Shown piece by piece: positions 15,391 through 23,711 of a stretch of 64,000 nt of DNA (position 1 is the first letter of the stretch; the number at the start of each line of letters is the position of its first letter). The position numbers and the translations under genes were made by a program. Where the stretch lies: positions 1-64,000 of IMG/VR virus record IMGVR_UViG_3300010389_003143, one strand, 5' to 3'. Source of the DNA: a virus. Below the pieces are notes generated by a model, which made no database searches, had not been told where the DNA came from, and was given only the letters and a program-made list of their open reading frames with translations.

Positions 15391-15996
15391 CTACCACCAC
15401 GTATATTTTTTCTTTGCACCGGTAAGATGCGGATATCTGCCGATTCTACAGGACCAATATCTTGGAGTGCAACGATCATTTGCGGTTTTGCACTTATGTC
15501 TTGCCACAAATGACTTTCTTCTATCTGGCTCAGATATTCTTAGAGGCATATCGGGAGAGCCAAAGGAAATCTTTTTAACTTTTCCGCCGCACTTTACATA
15601 AACATAAAACTTTTTAGAGCCACCGCGTTTTGGTTTTCCAAGTGGCGGATCCTTTTTCTTCTTTTTGGCAGCAGTCTTATCTTCAATTGGCTCGTCTAAA
15701 AATGGAACGTCAAGAAGAACTTCTTTCCCGTTATATTCGGCGGTCTTGCCCAGATCAGAAGATAGAATATCAACATCTTCTTCGCAAAACTTCATCATTC
15801 CGGATAGCCAGTGTTCTCTTGCCTCAGTTATAAGCTCGAAATAAGCTGTGGATCCGAAACGGTAGATGCTGTCGGATATTGGGATTTGAGCTTCGACATG
15901 ATGCTTTAACCCGGCATTTTTTATAATTGATGCGGATTTCACCATAGGAGCCTTTGTTATCCTTGTGTAATTCGCTATTTTTTCTAATCTGCTCAT
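15391..15996 (-). CDS. Phage structural-type protein with basic Cys/His C-terminal motif
   Basis: 201 residues, ATGA overlap with the cupin gene. The N-terminal part (residues 1-105) is helical; a Lys-rich linker near 110-130 leads to a C-terminal domain, 'KKFYVYVKCGGKVKKISFGS' and later RRKSFVARHKC and 'TPRYWSCRIG'. I recognise the RRKSF-ARH-C-WSC pattern from many T4-like cyanophage and pelagiphage proteins, where it occurs in structural or core proteins. The start MSRLEKIANYTRITKA is reminiscent of, but not equal to, the KEA hairpin. Likely a virion or scaffold component. Confidence 0.6.
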   Translation of the reverse strand: MSRLEKIANYTRITKAPMVKSASIIKNAGLKHHVEAQIPISDSIYRFGSTAYFELITEAREHWLSGMMKFCEEDVDILSSDLGKTAEYNGKEVLLDVPFLDEPIEDKTAAKKKKKDPPLGKPKRGGSKKFYVYVKCGGKVKKISFGSPDMPLRISEPDRRKSFVARHKCKTANDRCTPRYWSCRIGRYPHLTGAKKKYTWW

Positions 15997-16262
15997 TTTA
16001 ACTTTACAACCTTTATAACTAAATCAGATGTTCCTCTTATTAGTCTATGCCATGTATTTTTTGGAATAAAAATATCTTTATCTTTAGAGATTTTAAATGG
16101 CAGCTCATTGTCTTTTTGAAAAAGCCATTCTTCACCTGATATTAGGTGAACCAATCGATCCTCTTTATCCTTATGCCAGTAAAGGTCATCGGCCATAAGA
16201 TCTTTTGAGAACTTTCTTATAAATAAATTTTTATTTATCTTTTCTTCTTTAAATGGTAGCAT
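15993..16262 (-). CDS. Small cupin-fold protein
   Basis: 89 residues with the cupin barrel pattern: 'LYWHKDKEDRLVHLISGEEW', then 'IFIPKNTWHRLIRG' and a final DLVIKVVKL strand. The first motif has a His followed by acidic residues and the second a His (TWHRL), so a metal site with two His is possible. Single-domain cupins occur in T4-like phages; their substrates are not known. It is followed by an ATGA junction to the next gene. Confidence 0.65.
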   Translation of the reverse strand: MLPFKEEKINKNLFIRKFSKDLMADDLYWHKDKEDRLVHLISGEEWLFQKDNELPFKISKDKDIFIPKNTWHRLIRGTSDLVIKVVKLK

Positions 16263-16286
16263 GCGAAACTCGCACTATTTAGCTCT

Positions 16287-16460
16287 TCAAGACTTTTGAG
16301 CTACTTCGGGGTCATCAGAGTCACCTTCACCCTCTAAAAGTTTCATAGCGCCCTCTGAGGCTATCTTCTGCAAAAGGTGATCGATAATATCTGCGTCTTT
16401 CTGCAGACCCAAACGATCAAGCTTATCTGATAGTAAAACCAACTCTTTCTTTAAATTCAT
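16287..16460 (-). CDS. 57-residue protein consisting mostly of a KEA hairpin
   Basis: A very short gene with an ideal GGAG site, eight bases before the ATG and inside the end of the upstream protease gene (GGAGAATAAAATG). Residues 1-35 are one KEA hairpin: 'ELVLLSDKLDRLGLQKDADI', then IDHLLQKIA. The other 22 residues are acidic (EGEGDSDDPEVAQKS). There is no room for a further domain, so the hairpin itself must be the functional unit: perhaps a partner, competitor or structural plug for the same receptor used by the larger hairpin proteins. Confidence 0.7.
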   Translation of the reverse strand: MNLKKELVLLSDKLDRLGLQKDADIIDHLLQKIASEGAMKLLEGEGDSDDPEVAQKS

Positions 16461-16461
16461 T

Positions 16462-17205
16462 TTATTCTCCAGAATTATTTGAACTTTTTTCTATCGCCGT
16501 ATCTAGCGATTCCCAGTCTATGTAATAATAAGGCGATACCCATATTAAATTATCAATTAATGACATTATACCAAAAGGCGAATCAACACTTATAGCGAAT
16601 AATATGCCTATAAATTCACCCTTTTCAGAAAATACAGAAGCCCCAGACGACCCCTTCCAAGCAACTGAGTTAAGTATAATCAGCCCTTGCTCAAATCCTG
16701 CAATTCTTCCTTCGGATGTTAGTATGCTGTGACCCGCCGGATAGCTTGAGAAAAATACATTTAGATCAACAAGATTATCTTCCTTGTAATTTTTCATTTT
16801 AAAAGGTACAGGCTTTATTCTCATGAAATCCCTTATCTCTAACACTGAGAAATCTAGAGTCTCATCGGAATAAATAACTTTACCCTCTCTGGTTTCTCCA
16901 AATATATTTTCAATAAGATAAAGGTGGCCGTCTTCCATGGTGGTTACGTGAGCTGCAGTAAATACAACAGTTTTATTTTTGTATTTAAATACAGTGCCAG
17001 TGCCATGAGCAATGCTGCCTAGGTGAATTTTTACGGTAGCTTCCCTGATCTTTTTTTCGACGCTGCTGAGCTTTGCCTTTTCGGCTTTATAGCTTACCTT
17101 ATCCTGGCTCGTAGACTGACTATTGTTCGACGAATTGACTACTGCTAGCATTATAGCGCAGACAAACAATATTATCAAAATAATCCTTTCAGTCAGGTGA
17201 GGCAT
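16462..17205 (-). CDS. Membrane-anchored trypsin-like serine protease
   Basis: 247 residues. A single N-terminal transmembrane helix (residues 8-24, IILIILFVCAIMLAVV) is followed by a Ser/Asn/Lys-rich linker and a chymotrypsin-fold protease from about residue 50. Catalytic triad: H86 (FTAAHVT), D118 (ETLDFSVLEI), S187 (GSSGA). The protease domain should face the periplasm or cell exterior. Length fits a minimal DegP/trypsin-like domain without PDZ. A similar enzyme is encoded at 35233-36006. It could cleave host envelope proteins, phage lysis factors or receptor proteins. Good family call, role unknown. Confidence 0.8.
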   Translation of the reverse strand: MPHLTERIILIILFVCAIMLAVVNSSNNSQSTSQDKVSYKAEKAKLSSVEKKIREATVKIHLGSIAHGTGTVFKYKNKTVVFTAAHVTTMEDGHLYLIENIFGETREGKVIYSDETLDFSVLEIRDFMRIKPVPFKMKNYKEDNLVDLNVFFSSYPAGHSILTSEGRIAGFEQGLIILNSVAWKGSSGASVFSEKGEFIGILFAISVDSPFGIMSLIDNLIWVSPYYYIDWESLDTAIEKSSNNSGE

Positions 17206-17206
17206 G

Positions 17207-17536
17207 TTACTCAGCTACCTTCATGAACCATGCTGCAAGGCCCATTAAGAACTGAACGGAGATGAAGACCCCGATTGCTTTGGTCTTAAATGCTTTTAGA
17301 TCAGATACCGTATCAATAAGCTCTTTTAGCTGAGTGGGTGATGCCACCTCGTCAACTTTGCCCTTCCACTCCCTTAGTTCATTGACCCTATCTTCTTTGG
17401 CCTTAATCTCTGTTATATCAGACTTTAGCCCTTGGATCTGATTGTTTAAATTATCTATACTATCAGACAAAGATTCCAATTCCTTTAGGACAAGCTTGGA
17501 ATATTCATTCCATCCATTTTGATTTATTCCAGCCAT
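17207..17536 (-). CDS. Coiled-coil protein with C-terminal membrane helix
   Basis: 109 residues from the ATG at 17534-17536, chosen because AAGGG lies seven bases upstream. A long coiled coil (about residues 15-80, 'LESLSDSIDNLNNQIQGLKS') is followed by one hydrophobic segment near the C-terminus (AIGVFISVQFLMGLAAWFM). This topology, coiled coil then C-terminal anchor, resembles XhlA-type phage membrane proteins that assist holins. It is two bases after another coiled-coil gene and just before the membrane protease; lysis function is plausible but unproven. Confidence 0.6.
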   Translation of the reverse strand: MAGINQNGWNEYSKLVLKELESLSDSIDNLNNQIQGLKSDITEIKAKEDRVNELREWKGKVDEVASPTQLKELIDTVSDLKAFKTKAIGVFISVQFLMGLAAWFMKVAE

Positions 17537-17538
17537 TT

Positions 17539-17784
17539 TTAAACCCTTTTGCATCCTCTTTCGTTAATAATCCCTGCAACTTCGTTTAAAGATGAGCTTA
17601 TATCTTTCAGCTTATCTCCAAGACTATCTTCAGAAGAAATAAGCTCTTTTAATGCGCTATTGGCCTTTTCCACTTTTTCCAAAACAATCCAAAGCGTTTT
17701 TGCATTAACTTTTAGCTGAAGATCTCTATCATTTAGCTCATCACATAGTGTTTTAATTTTATCTATATTTGATTTAGAACGCAT
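17539..17784 (-). CDS. Small coiled-coil protein
   Basis: 81 residues, almost all helical heptads (IDKIKTLCDELNDRDLQLKV, then 'LWIVLEKVEKANSALKELI'). No transmembrane segment. It is separated by two bases from the membrane coiled-coil gene downstream, so the two may form a complex. The first 30 residues faintly resemble the KEA hairpin but lack the KEA turn, so I do not count it as a copy. Confidence 0.6.
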   Translation of the reverse strand: MRSKSNIDKIKTLCDELNDRDLQLKVNAKTLWIVLEKVEKANSALKELISSEDSLGDKLKDISSSLNEVAGIINERGCKRV

Positions 17785-17850
17785 TTTAATTCCAATTTTA
17801 TATTTAATATTATTAATGAACTAACATTCTCAATCTTAATTTAAATAAAA

Positions 17851-19401
17851 CTAACATCCCCAGGTAGAATATGAAATCAATATTTCTGATCCAGAATCAG
17901 GAGGGCTGCTAAATATAACAGAATTAGTTGATTCTTCGTAATACCAGTCATTTGAAAGTATACCGTTTACATAGACAAGTATGGACTCCTCAATTGCAAT
18001 TGAGGATACCTCAAATCTCCCAGGCAGCACAGACCGCCTGGCGACACGGTCTAGATCTAGCCCCCAGTTATTTGAGCAGATAGATATAAACGACCCTCCA
18101 AGATTCATAACAACATCGTAATAGCCTTCTCCAAAGTTCGCTCGACCGTTTCCGGAACAGCCGCTAGGATAATCTCCCGCAACCGCGTGTGCGGCGATAA
18201 GATCATTTGAAGTTTTCATGCCAAGCAGGTGGTAGGAAAGCTCAAGGGGAGTAACTAAGGCTGTAAAGTCAGGCTCATCCGATATAAATATCACAACAAA
18301 TCTTGCATCTGTTCTAAGGAAAGAGCTTCCAACGCCAGCATCTGCAAAAGGCTGTGTAGCGTCATAAGCCTGCTGAATGCCCTGCTCTGTAACGCTGCCG
18401 CTTGTTCCGATCGAGCTGATTAGGTTCGTAGCATATCGCGTAGGATTAGGAAAGGAGCTATCAACGTACACCTTTCCGACGAACTCTGGATCATCCGTTG
18501 TTATAAAAGCTATTCTGTAATCTGCTCCAGCGGAGGAGAATACGTTTATAAAAGAAGAAAAGTTATCAATTAGATTGTCTTGGTTAAAGCCCATTGAGCA
18601 TGAGTTGTCTACAACAAATAGCATATCAACATCAAGAATATGATCTTGATAAAACATCTCTGTAATAGGAGGCCCTAGCTCGCCATCCCCCTCCTGTTTG
18701 GCCATTGCAATTGGGGTAATCGGATCATTAGAATGAAAGCTTATGAATCCAGAATCCTCAAGAAGATCGGAAGGTATATATCCAAGACTTAATTCGAAAG
18801 ATTCATTCGGCTCAAGAACGATAGGGAGGCTTCTGATGTGATCCTGAAAATCTTTGATATCAAAGTCGGCAGGAACTGTTGACATAAATTCTATATCTGT
18901 TATTTCGAGATTTATATCACCTATATTCTCAACATTTATTATTAAATCATCTTCGCAACCAAGCTCTACCGGATCAAAGCTAAATTTATCTGGAGTTATT
19001 TTTATTATTGGCGCACTCCCAGCCCCGACCAGATCTACCACAACCTCCGGCTCATCCTGATCGTTTGATTCGATTATTATTGAGGCACTGTTTGATTCAA
19101 AAAATCTTGGCCTGTATCTTGCCAGTATTGTCAGCTCTTCGCCAGGCTCAATGTCGGCGGAGGATGGTGCTTTAATTAAAAATGTGTTAGAAATATCACT
19201 TAAATTTATGCTATTAATATTTAATGTATCATCACCAGTATTCTTTATTAAAATATTAACATCAGAGTGTTCATTTACAATAACTTTTCTGAAGTTGTGA
19301 TCATAAGGATCTACTTCTATCTCCGGATATTTAACATTTCTAATTTCATACTCGCTACACCCTGCAATAACGAGAAACAAAAAATAAATATATTTTAGCA
19401 T
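17851..19401 (-). CDS. Secreted lipoprotein with ASH-like repeats and a VWA domain
   Basis: 516 residues. The N-terminus MLKYIYFLFLVIAGC is a type II signal with lipobox IAGC (C15). Two Ig-like ASH/choice-of-anchor-D type domains follow (about residues 28-128 and 133-235), each with 'ILIKNTGDDTLNI' or 'INVENIGDINLEI' strands and a 'ESNDQDEP' or 'HSNDPITP' segment. A von Willebrand A domain begins about residue 257 with an intact MIDAS start DNSCS (D265-S267-S269) and later 'VVIFISDEPDF'. This architecture is typical of cell-surface lipoproteins of Myxococcota/Bdellovibrionota-like bacteria, not phages. It may act at the host surface, for instance in superinfection exclusion. Monocistronic, AAGGA site. 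Confidence 0.75.
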   Translation of the reverse strand: MLKYIYFLFLVIAGCSEYEIRNVKYPEIEVDPYDHNFRKVIVNEHSDVNILIKNTGDDTLNINSINLSDISNTFLIKAPSSADIEPGEELTILARYRPRFFESNSASIIIESNDQDEPEVVVDLVGAGSAPIIKITPDKFSFDPVELGCEDDLIINVENIGDINLEITDIEFMSTVPADFDIKDFQDHIRSLPIVLEPNESFELSLGYIPSDLLEDSGFISFHSNDPITPIAMAKQEGDGELGPPITEMFYQDHILDVDMLFVVDNSCSMGFNQDNLIDNFSSFINVFSSAGADYRIAFITTDDPEFVGKVYVDSSFPNPTRYATNLISSIGTSGSVTEQGIQQAYDATQPFADAGVGSSFLRTDARFVVIFISDEPDFTALVTPLELSYHLLGMKTSNDLIAAHAVAGDYPSGCSGNGRANFGEGYYDVVMNLGGSFISICSNNWGLDLDRVARRSVLPGRFEVSSIAIEESILVYVNGILSNDWYYEESTNSVIFSSPPDSGSEILISYSTWGC

Positions 19402-19513
19402 AAGATAATCCTTTTATTTTATTCAAAATTAAACGGCTATCATATATAGCCAAAATATTAATTGTTTTAAGTTTAAAACTAATAATAAAGAACTATATAA
19501 TGGAGAATCCAAA

Positions 19514-19927
19514 ATGGCAGTTACAATTAACAGACTCTTAGGCGACGGCGCGCAATTTGCGGCAGTTGAGTTTTGCTCAACCGGCGGAGCTGGCGGAGAA
19601 ACCGGTACAATTATCGACATAGGGACTCTTTCTGGAGCAAACGGCTCTGGCGACGAGAGAGTGCGCATCAAAAGCATAGAGGCTTTGGTTACAGCTTATT
19701 CTCCCGCAGCAGGATATTGCCACCTGGCTTGGGGTGGTTCCGGAGATGTCTTCTGCACACTACCCGTTGGCCATTCTCAGGTTCAAATGCACCTTGAGCC
19801 AACCAGCGGGTTCACCGGAAATATAGAGTACGATCTATCCCCAGATGTTTCTGTAACGCTTAGAATAAAGATGGAGAAGCTTCACGGCTTCCCGGATACA
19901 GCCGCTAGATTCTCATCAGGGATTTAA
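19514..19927 (+). CDS. Small beta-rich virion-like protein
   Basis: 137 residues, GGAG eight bases upstream. The sequence is Gly/Ser/Thr-rich with short strands (AQFAAVEFCSTGGAGGETGT, 'YCHLAWGGSGDVFCTLPVG'), a composition like phage head decoration or tail-spike connector proteins. No family is recognised. It is alone on the plus strand between two minus-strand blocks. The opposite-strand frame here is a shadow. Confidence 0.55.
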   Translation: MAVTINRLLGDGAQFAAVEFCSTGGAGGETGTIIDIGTLSGANGSGDERVRIKSIEALVTAYSPAAGYCHLAWGGSGDVFCTLPVGHSQVQMHLEPTSGFTGNIEYDLSPDVSVTLRIKMEKLHGFPDTAARFSSGI

Positions 19928-19939
19928 TCAAGCGCTTTA

Positions 19940-21202
19940 CTATTGCCTAATTCCACGAACCGTTATGTGGTAGTGATCCCCTTCCCATAGGCGGCGGAAA
20001 TCAGCGTACTGCTCGGCCCTATCTAGCAGCTTATTGAAGTCAGACTTTGATGCTCTAGATATATCAATAGATACTCCGCCCCTATGCTCAGAAGCAGGCC
20101 AGCTTTCTTCTATTATATACTCTACATCTTTTATCTTTTGATCTCTATCTTTTTCGGCAGAAGAGAATACCGCGACTATTTCATCGATCCTTGGAAATTT
20201 GCGGTAGAGCCTTGAGAGATAGTTGTTTGCCCGGTAACTTCCGATGCCTCTAGACTCGTAGTTATTGTACATAATTCTTGCCTGATTATAACTCGTCCTG
20301 AACGCGCTGCTCAAGAAAAACGCCATTCCAAGCTCTCCTGCAATTTGATCTAAAATAGATACAAATCTTTTTACATCGTCAGTGGTCGAATCCAAATCGA
20401 CGTTCGATCCTATCGTTATGTTGGATAGCTCAGATATATCCCTAGGCCCAATAGGCTTGGAGCCTTCTTCTCCCTTCCTCTTTGAGGGCGCCATCTTCTT
20501 TGCCGGCTTGGTGAAGTCAATTCCGGATAACGCGACATACGTTCTCTTGTCCAGCGTACCGGTTGGAGGCAGAGAATTGCTGGTCTGAAAAGACTTTATT
20601 GCAGCAATAAGCTCTTCATCAGATGCGGATTTGGACTCGATATGATTATTTAAAATCAAATAGCCTACCACCATCTTCTTGCTGCCCTTAGAGAGGTCTC
20701 CTATATTTACAATGGCATTCGGATCATCGCGAAAGATATCATCTGCATCCATTCTCTTGTAGACGCCCCTTTGCATTGAATTGCTTATATTTATCAGAAG
20801 TTCTTGTACCTCAGGATCATCGCCTAGGCCTGGGCTTGCTTTGTTTATTGCCTTTACGGCCCTCTCCACATAGGTGCTTTTTCTAAAAGAGCCAAAAATC
20901 GGAAGAACGATTAGTGCAACTTTTCTCCATACATCTGGGCCAATCTTAGCCTTGAGTTTGTCTAGATCAGGATTCGTCGATGCAAATTTGTTAAAAGTTA
21001 TTATCTTAGATAATCGTCCAAGAGAGCGCTTGTTCGTATCTGAATTAAGGCTGTACCCCATTTCTTTTAGCCTTTTTTTTACGGCATCCTGGGGTTCTGC
21101 GGCTCTCTCCCACCTTCTTCTTTCCTCTGGACTAAGCTCACTGACTGAAGAGAGGCCCATGTCTGCCATTAAAGTTCTTAGATATTTTTTTCTTTCGGAC
21201 AT
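19940..21202 (-). CDS. M15-like peptidase with peptidoglycan-binding domain (endolysin/virion lysin candidate)
   Basis: 420 residues from the ATG at 21200-21202 (AAGGA seven bases upstream). A helical N-terminal region of about 90 residues is followed by a disordered/helical middle. A peptidoglycan-binding-1-like repeat follows ('LIAAIKSFQTSNSLPPTGTL', then DKRTYVAL). The C-terminal domain has the M15 (VanY/L-Ala-D-Glu peptidase) zinc signature: H373 and D380 in 'SEHRGGVSIDIS', H412 in 'GDHYHITV'. This would cleave peptide stems of peptidoglycan during lysis or genome entry. The long N-terminus suggests a virion-associated lysin rather than a simple endolysin. Confidence 0.7.
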   Translation of the reverse strand: MSERKKYLRTLMADMGLSSVSELSPEERRRWERAAEPQDAVKKRLKEMGYSLNSDTNKRSLGRLSKIITFNKFASTNPDLDKLKAKIGPDVWRKVALIVLPIFGSFRKSTYVERAVKAINKASPGLGDDPEVQELLINISNSMQRGVYKRMDADDIFRDDPNAIVNIGDLSKGSKKMVVGYLILNNHIESKSASDEELIAAIKSFQTSNSLPPTGTLDKRTYVALSGIDFTKPAKKMAPSKRKGEEGSKPIGPRDISELSNITIGSNVDLDSTTDDVKRFVSILDQIAGELGMAFFLSSAFRTSYNQARIMYNNYESRGIGSYRANNYLSRLYRKFPRIDEIVAVFSSAEKDRDQKIKDVEYIIEESWPASEHRGGVSIDISRASKSDFNKLLDRAEQYADFRRLWEGDHYHITVRGIRQ

Positions 21203-21215
21203 CTTGTGTTCCTTG

Positions 21216-21470
21216 TTATTTTTTGGCATATTCTTTTTCCAGACTGAGGATTAGAGCGCCCACCTTTCTTGAGAAATCTTTGAACAAAAAATTATTATCA
21301 AATTTATTTTTGTTATTCTCCTTGAGCAATAATTTTACTTCTGATCTCAATTTTAAAAGCTCTTTATTCTTTTTTCTTTTATCTTTGATTTTGCTTGTTA
21401 TAGTCAGCCTTCTTTCTAATAAAGAAAATTTATTGGATAAATCTTTTTTTGCCCAATAATCGTCGCTCAT
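21216..21470 (-). CDS. Small basic helical protein
   Basis: 84 residues, Lys-rich helix (LTITSKIKDKRKKNKELLKL, 'RSEVKLLLKENNKNKFDNN'). No domain recognised. It precedes the M15 peptidase gene by 13 bp on the same strand, so it could be an antirepressor, chaperone or regulator of the lysin; nothing in the sequence decides this. Confidence 0.5.
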   Translation of the reverse strand: MSDDYWAKKDLSNKFSLLERRLTITSKIKDKRKKNKELLKLRSEVKLLLKENNKNKFDNNFLFKDFSRKVGALILSLEKEYAKK

Positions 21471-21541
21471 AACGGCCGCCTTTGTTTGCTCTTTAAATTT
21501 ATTTATTAATATATTGTAAAATTATAAAGGGGGTCGCCACT

Positions 21542-22018
21542 GTGCTGCAAGAAAATACAATCAGAGACATGCACCAGAAAGTCATACCTTACGAAGATTT
21601 TATAAATAAGATTAAAGACCTAAAGAAAGAAGGGTTAGACTTATATATAGGAACAGACTCCCAAGTTTTAGGAAAAAAGATATCGGTAGTCACCTGTATT
21701 TGCTTGTATAAAAATGGCGTAGCTAAAAGCAAAATATTTTACATAAAAGAAAAGCTCAGCACTGAAAGATATGCTACACTTAGGTCCAGAATGATCCTTG
21801 AGGCTTATAGAAGCCTGGAAGTTGCCCTAGAGATGGATCAGCTTGTCGGCGGAAAGTTAACAGTGCATCTTGACATCGGATCTGATATAGCTAAAAGTCA
21901 GACTGCAAAATTTCAGAATGAATTACAATTTTTATTTAAATCTCAGGGATTCGGCTGCGAGATTAAGCCGAACAGTTGGGCTAGCAGCTCTATTGCAGAT
22001 AGATTTACAAAGAGCTAA
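21542..22018 (+). CDS. RNase H-fold protein (YkuK/DUF458-like)
   Basis: 158 residues from a GTG start; an ATG nine codons later is the alternative. The first strand carries 'YIGTDSQVLGKKISVVTCIC', the first acidic residue of an RNase H fold. Later come VHLDIGSDIAKS and 'CEIKPNSWASSSIADRFTK', the invariant tail of the YkuK family. Such proteins have the RNase H topology but no tested activity that I know of. It overlaps the convergent fibre gene by 4 bp. Confidence 0.7.
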   Translation: MLQENTIRDMHQKVIPYEDFINKIKDLKKEGLDLYIGTDSQVLGKKISVVTCICLYKNGVAKSKIFYIKEKLSTERYATLRSRMILEAYRSLEVALEMDQLVGGKLTVHLDIGSDIAKSQTAKFQNELQFLFKSQGFGCEIKPNSWASSSIADRFTKS

Positions 22019-22977
22019 ATGCCCGACACTTCTCCAATGGCATCTTCAACAGAGTTAGCTTCAAGGGCAACTGTAATGCTGTGTATTCTTAGCTTAATGG
22101 GCCCGCTTCCGGCTCCACTTATCTGCCTCATAACAAGTTTTATATAATCCTGATTCCCTGGAGCAAGAGATACGGTATGAGTAGAATCTATATTAAATGT
22201 AAAAATCCTAATAGGAGTCCAAGACGGAGGGTCTGGGGATAAATCTTCTATAGTATTTGTATCTGATCCAATTGAAGAAAAGGATGAAGTTGAGATCCCC
22301 AATATTGTTGTAGCTTTTTGAATATCAATTTCGACATCTCCCTCGTAATTTGAAAAAGAATTAACCTCAACAGCAAGATAGACCTTTGAGATTTTAGAAC
22401 CGCTTTTAAGCCACGGTGTTATATTTATAAAAAACTCCCATGAATCTAGAGAGTAATCGCCAACTTCGACTAGAGGCCATTTAGAAAGAGTGTCTGAGTC
22501 CGACACCCATGTTGCAGATTGATCAGATTCAGTGAGGTTTGCATCTTGATAAATGTTGTAAGTTGGTATGGAGGTTACTATATACTTCTCTTCACTGTAT
22601 ATGTAGCTATCTGCAGTTACTGTTGTTCCCGCTGTTATGCTGCCATCCGCAATTATGTTGCCATCGGCCGTTATGCTTCCAGAGGCAGCTATATCTTCTG
22701 CGCTTAAGTCTCCGAGTATTGATATATCGCCGCTTATATCACCGCCGCTAATACCACCAGATATTGACCCGCTTACCGTTAGGTCTCCGGATACAGTAAC
22801 ATTACCTCCCGTAGAAATCGAAAAGTTTGAAGAATCGATAATAAGTTCGCCGCTTGCGGAAGATAGCTCTATGTTCCCGCTTGCAGATAGCCTTAGCTTC
22901 TTGTCGGACGAGGCAATAAGCTCCGGATTAAGTCCGACAATTATCTGGTGGGATCCATAATATCTATCATGAGACAT
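22015..22977 (-). CDS. Tail fibre / adhesin with repetitive N-terminal region
   Basis: 320 residues. The first 125 residues are short repeats typical of triple-stranded beta fibres (GDLTVSGSISGGISGGDISG, 'SITADGNIIADGSITAG'). The C-terminal 180 residues are a globular beta domain with 'WEFFINITPWLKSGSKISKV' and 'YIKLVMRQISGAGSGPIKLR'. No secretion signal. Similar fibre shafts ('NIELSSASGELII') occur in the gene at 33883-34908. It is immediately followed upstream by the deformylase gene. Confidence 0.6.
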   Translation of the reverse strand: MSHDRYYGSHQIIVGLNPELIASSDKKLRLSASGNIELSSASGELIIDSSNFSISTGGNVTVSGDLTVSGSISGGISGGDISGDISILGDLSAEDIAASGSITADGNIIADGSITAGTTVTADSYIYSEEKYIVTSIPTYNIYQDANLTESDQSATWVSDSDTLSKWPLVEVGDYSLDSWEFFINITPWLKSGSKISKVYLAVEVNSFSNYEGDVEIDIQKATTILGISTSSFSSIGSDTNTIEDLSPDPPSWTPIRIFTFNIDSTHTVSLAPGNQDYIKLVMRQISGAGSGPIKLRIHSITVALEANSVEDAIGEVSGI

Positions 22978-23487
22978 CTAGAGGCCTCTCTTCCTTCTTT
23001 CCTTCTTTAAAAACTTATTAATCTTTCTTGTGTATATATTTCTCTTAAGCCTAGAAACGGTATCTAGAATGGTAACCCCATTAAGGTGGTCGATTTCATG
23101 CTGAATTATTCTTGCCGCCAAGCCCTCAAAGCTTTCCTCTCTAGAGGCACCGCTTGCATCTCTAAATTCGACAACTAGTGACTCAGGGCGCTTTACTTTA
23201 AAGATATTTAGAGGGAAAGACAGACAGCCCTCCTCCATATCAACTTCATCGGAAGAAAGCTCTTTTATTACGGGGTTAATCATTACAATTTCCTCCCCGT
23301 TTGCATCGCCTACAAGAATTCTTTTGTGGAATCCTATCTGAACAGCGGATAGCCCGACACCGCCAAGGTTCCTCATAACTCTGAGCATCAGAGTGCAAAA
23401 AGCCTCCATCTCTTCGCCGAATTCGTCTTCCTCGACTATATCAGATACTTTTTTCAGTGATTTATTTGGTCCTAGAATTAAATTCAT
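22978..23487 (-). CDS. def: Peptide deformylase
   Basis: 169 residues with all three PDF motifs: 'GVGLSAVQIG' (43-52; standard G-G-L-A-A-P-Q variant with V for P), 'EGCLS' (86-90) and 'QHEIDH' (129-134), giving metal ligands C88, H130, H134 and catalytic E131. It removes the formyl group from nascent proteins; phage copies are usually thought to keep translation of phage (often photosynthesis or stress) proteins fast. The start ATG overlaps the stop of the preceding gene by one base (TAATG). Length is typical of short phage/bacterial PDF forms. Confidence 0.9.
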   Translation of the reverse strand: MNLILGPNKSLKKVSDIVEEDEFGEEMEAFCTLMLRVMRNLGGVGLSAVQIGFHKRILVGDANGEEIVMINPVIKELSSDEVDMEEGCLSFPLNIFKVKRPESLVVEFRDASGASREESFEGLAARIIQHEIDHLNGVTILDTVSRLKRNIYTRKINKFLKKERRKRGL

Positions 23488-23711
23488 TAGTTTTCTCCGC
23501 GTTGTTCTCTAGATTTTACGATTTTTTTGCACGTACTGGAAGCAGTTGTTTGAAATAAAAATGGAAAAAAAGCATGAACAAAGCATGCTGCGGTTGCCAG
23601 CGCTAACGAGCAGGAATAAGCGATAGCCTGCCTCATATGGCCTATATAAGTTTCTCCATTTTTACTTGGATGTTCCAAAAATTTTAAAATAATTTTTTTA
23701 TAAAGCTTCAT
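23487..23711 (-). CDS. Small membrane protein, DUF6356-like
   Basis: 74 residues with the pattern 'HPSKNGETYIGHMRQAIAYS', one membrane segment (about 27-52) and TASST then KKIV. I recognise this arrangement from a small, widely distributed family (DUF6356, to my recollection) with HP-x-S-x-GETY-x-EHM and a VHA-FLPF segment. Function unknown. It overlaps the deformylase gene by one base and is translationally coupled. Confidence 0.65.
   Translation of the reverse strand: MKLYKKIILKFLEHPSKNGETYIGHMRQAIAYSCSLALATAACFVHAFFPFLFQTTASSTCKKIVKSREQRGEN

Noticed and set aside
19429-19677. 82-codon minus-strand frame over the virion-like gene
   Set aside because: The plus-strand gene at 19514 has a good ribosome site and balanced composition; the minus frame is its shadow.
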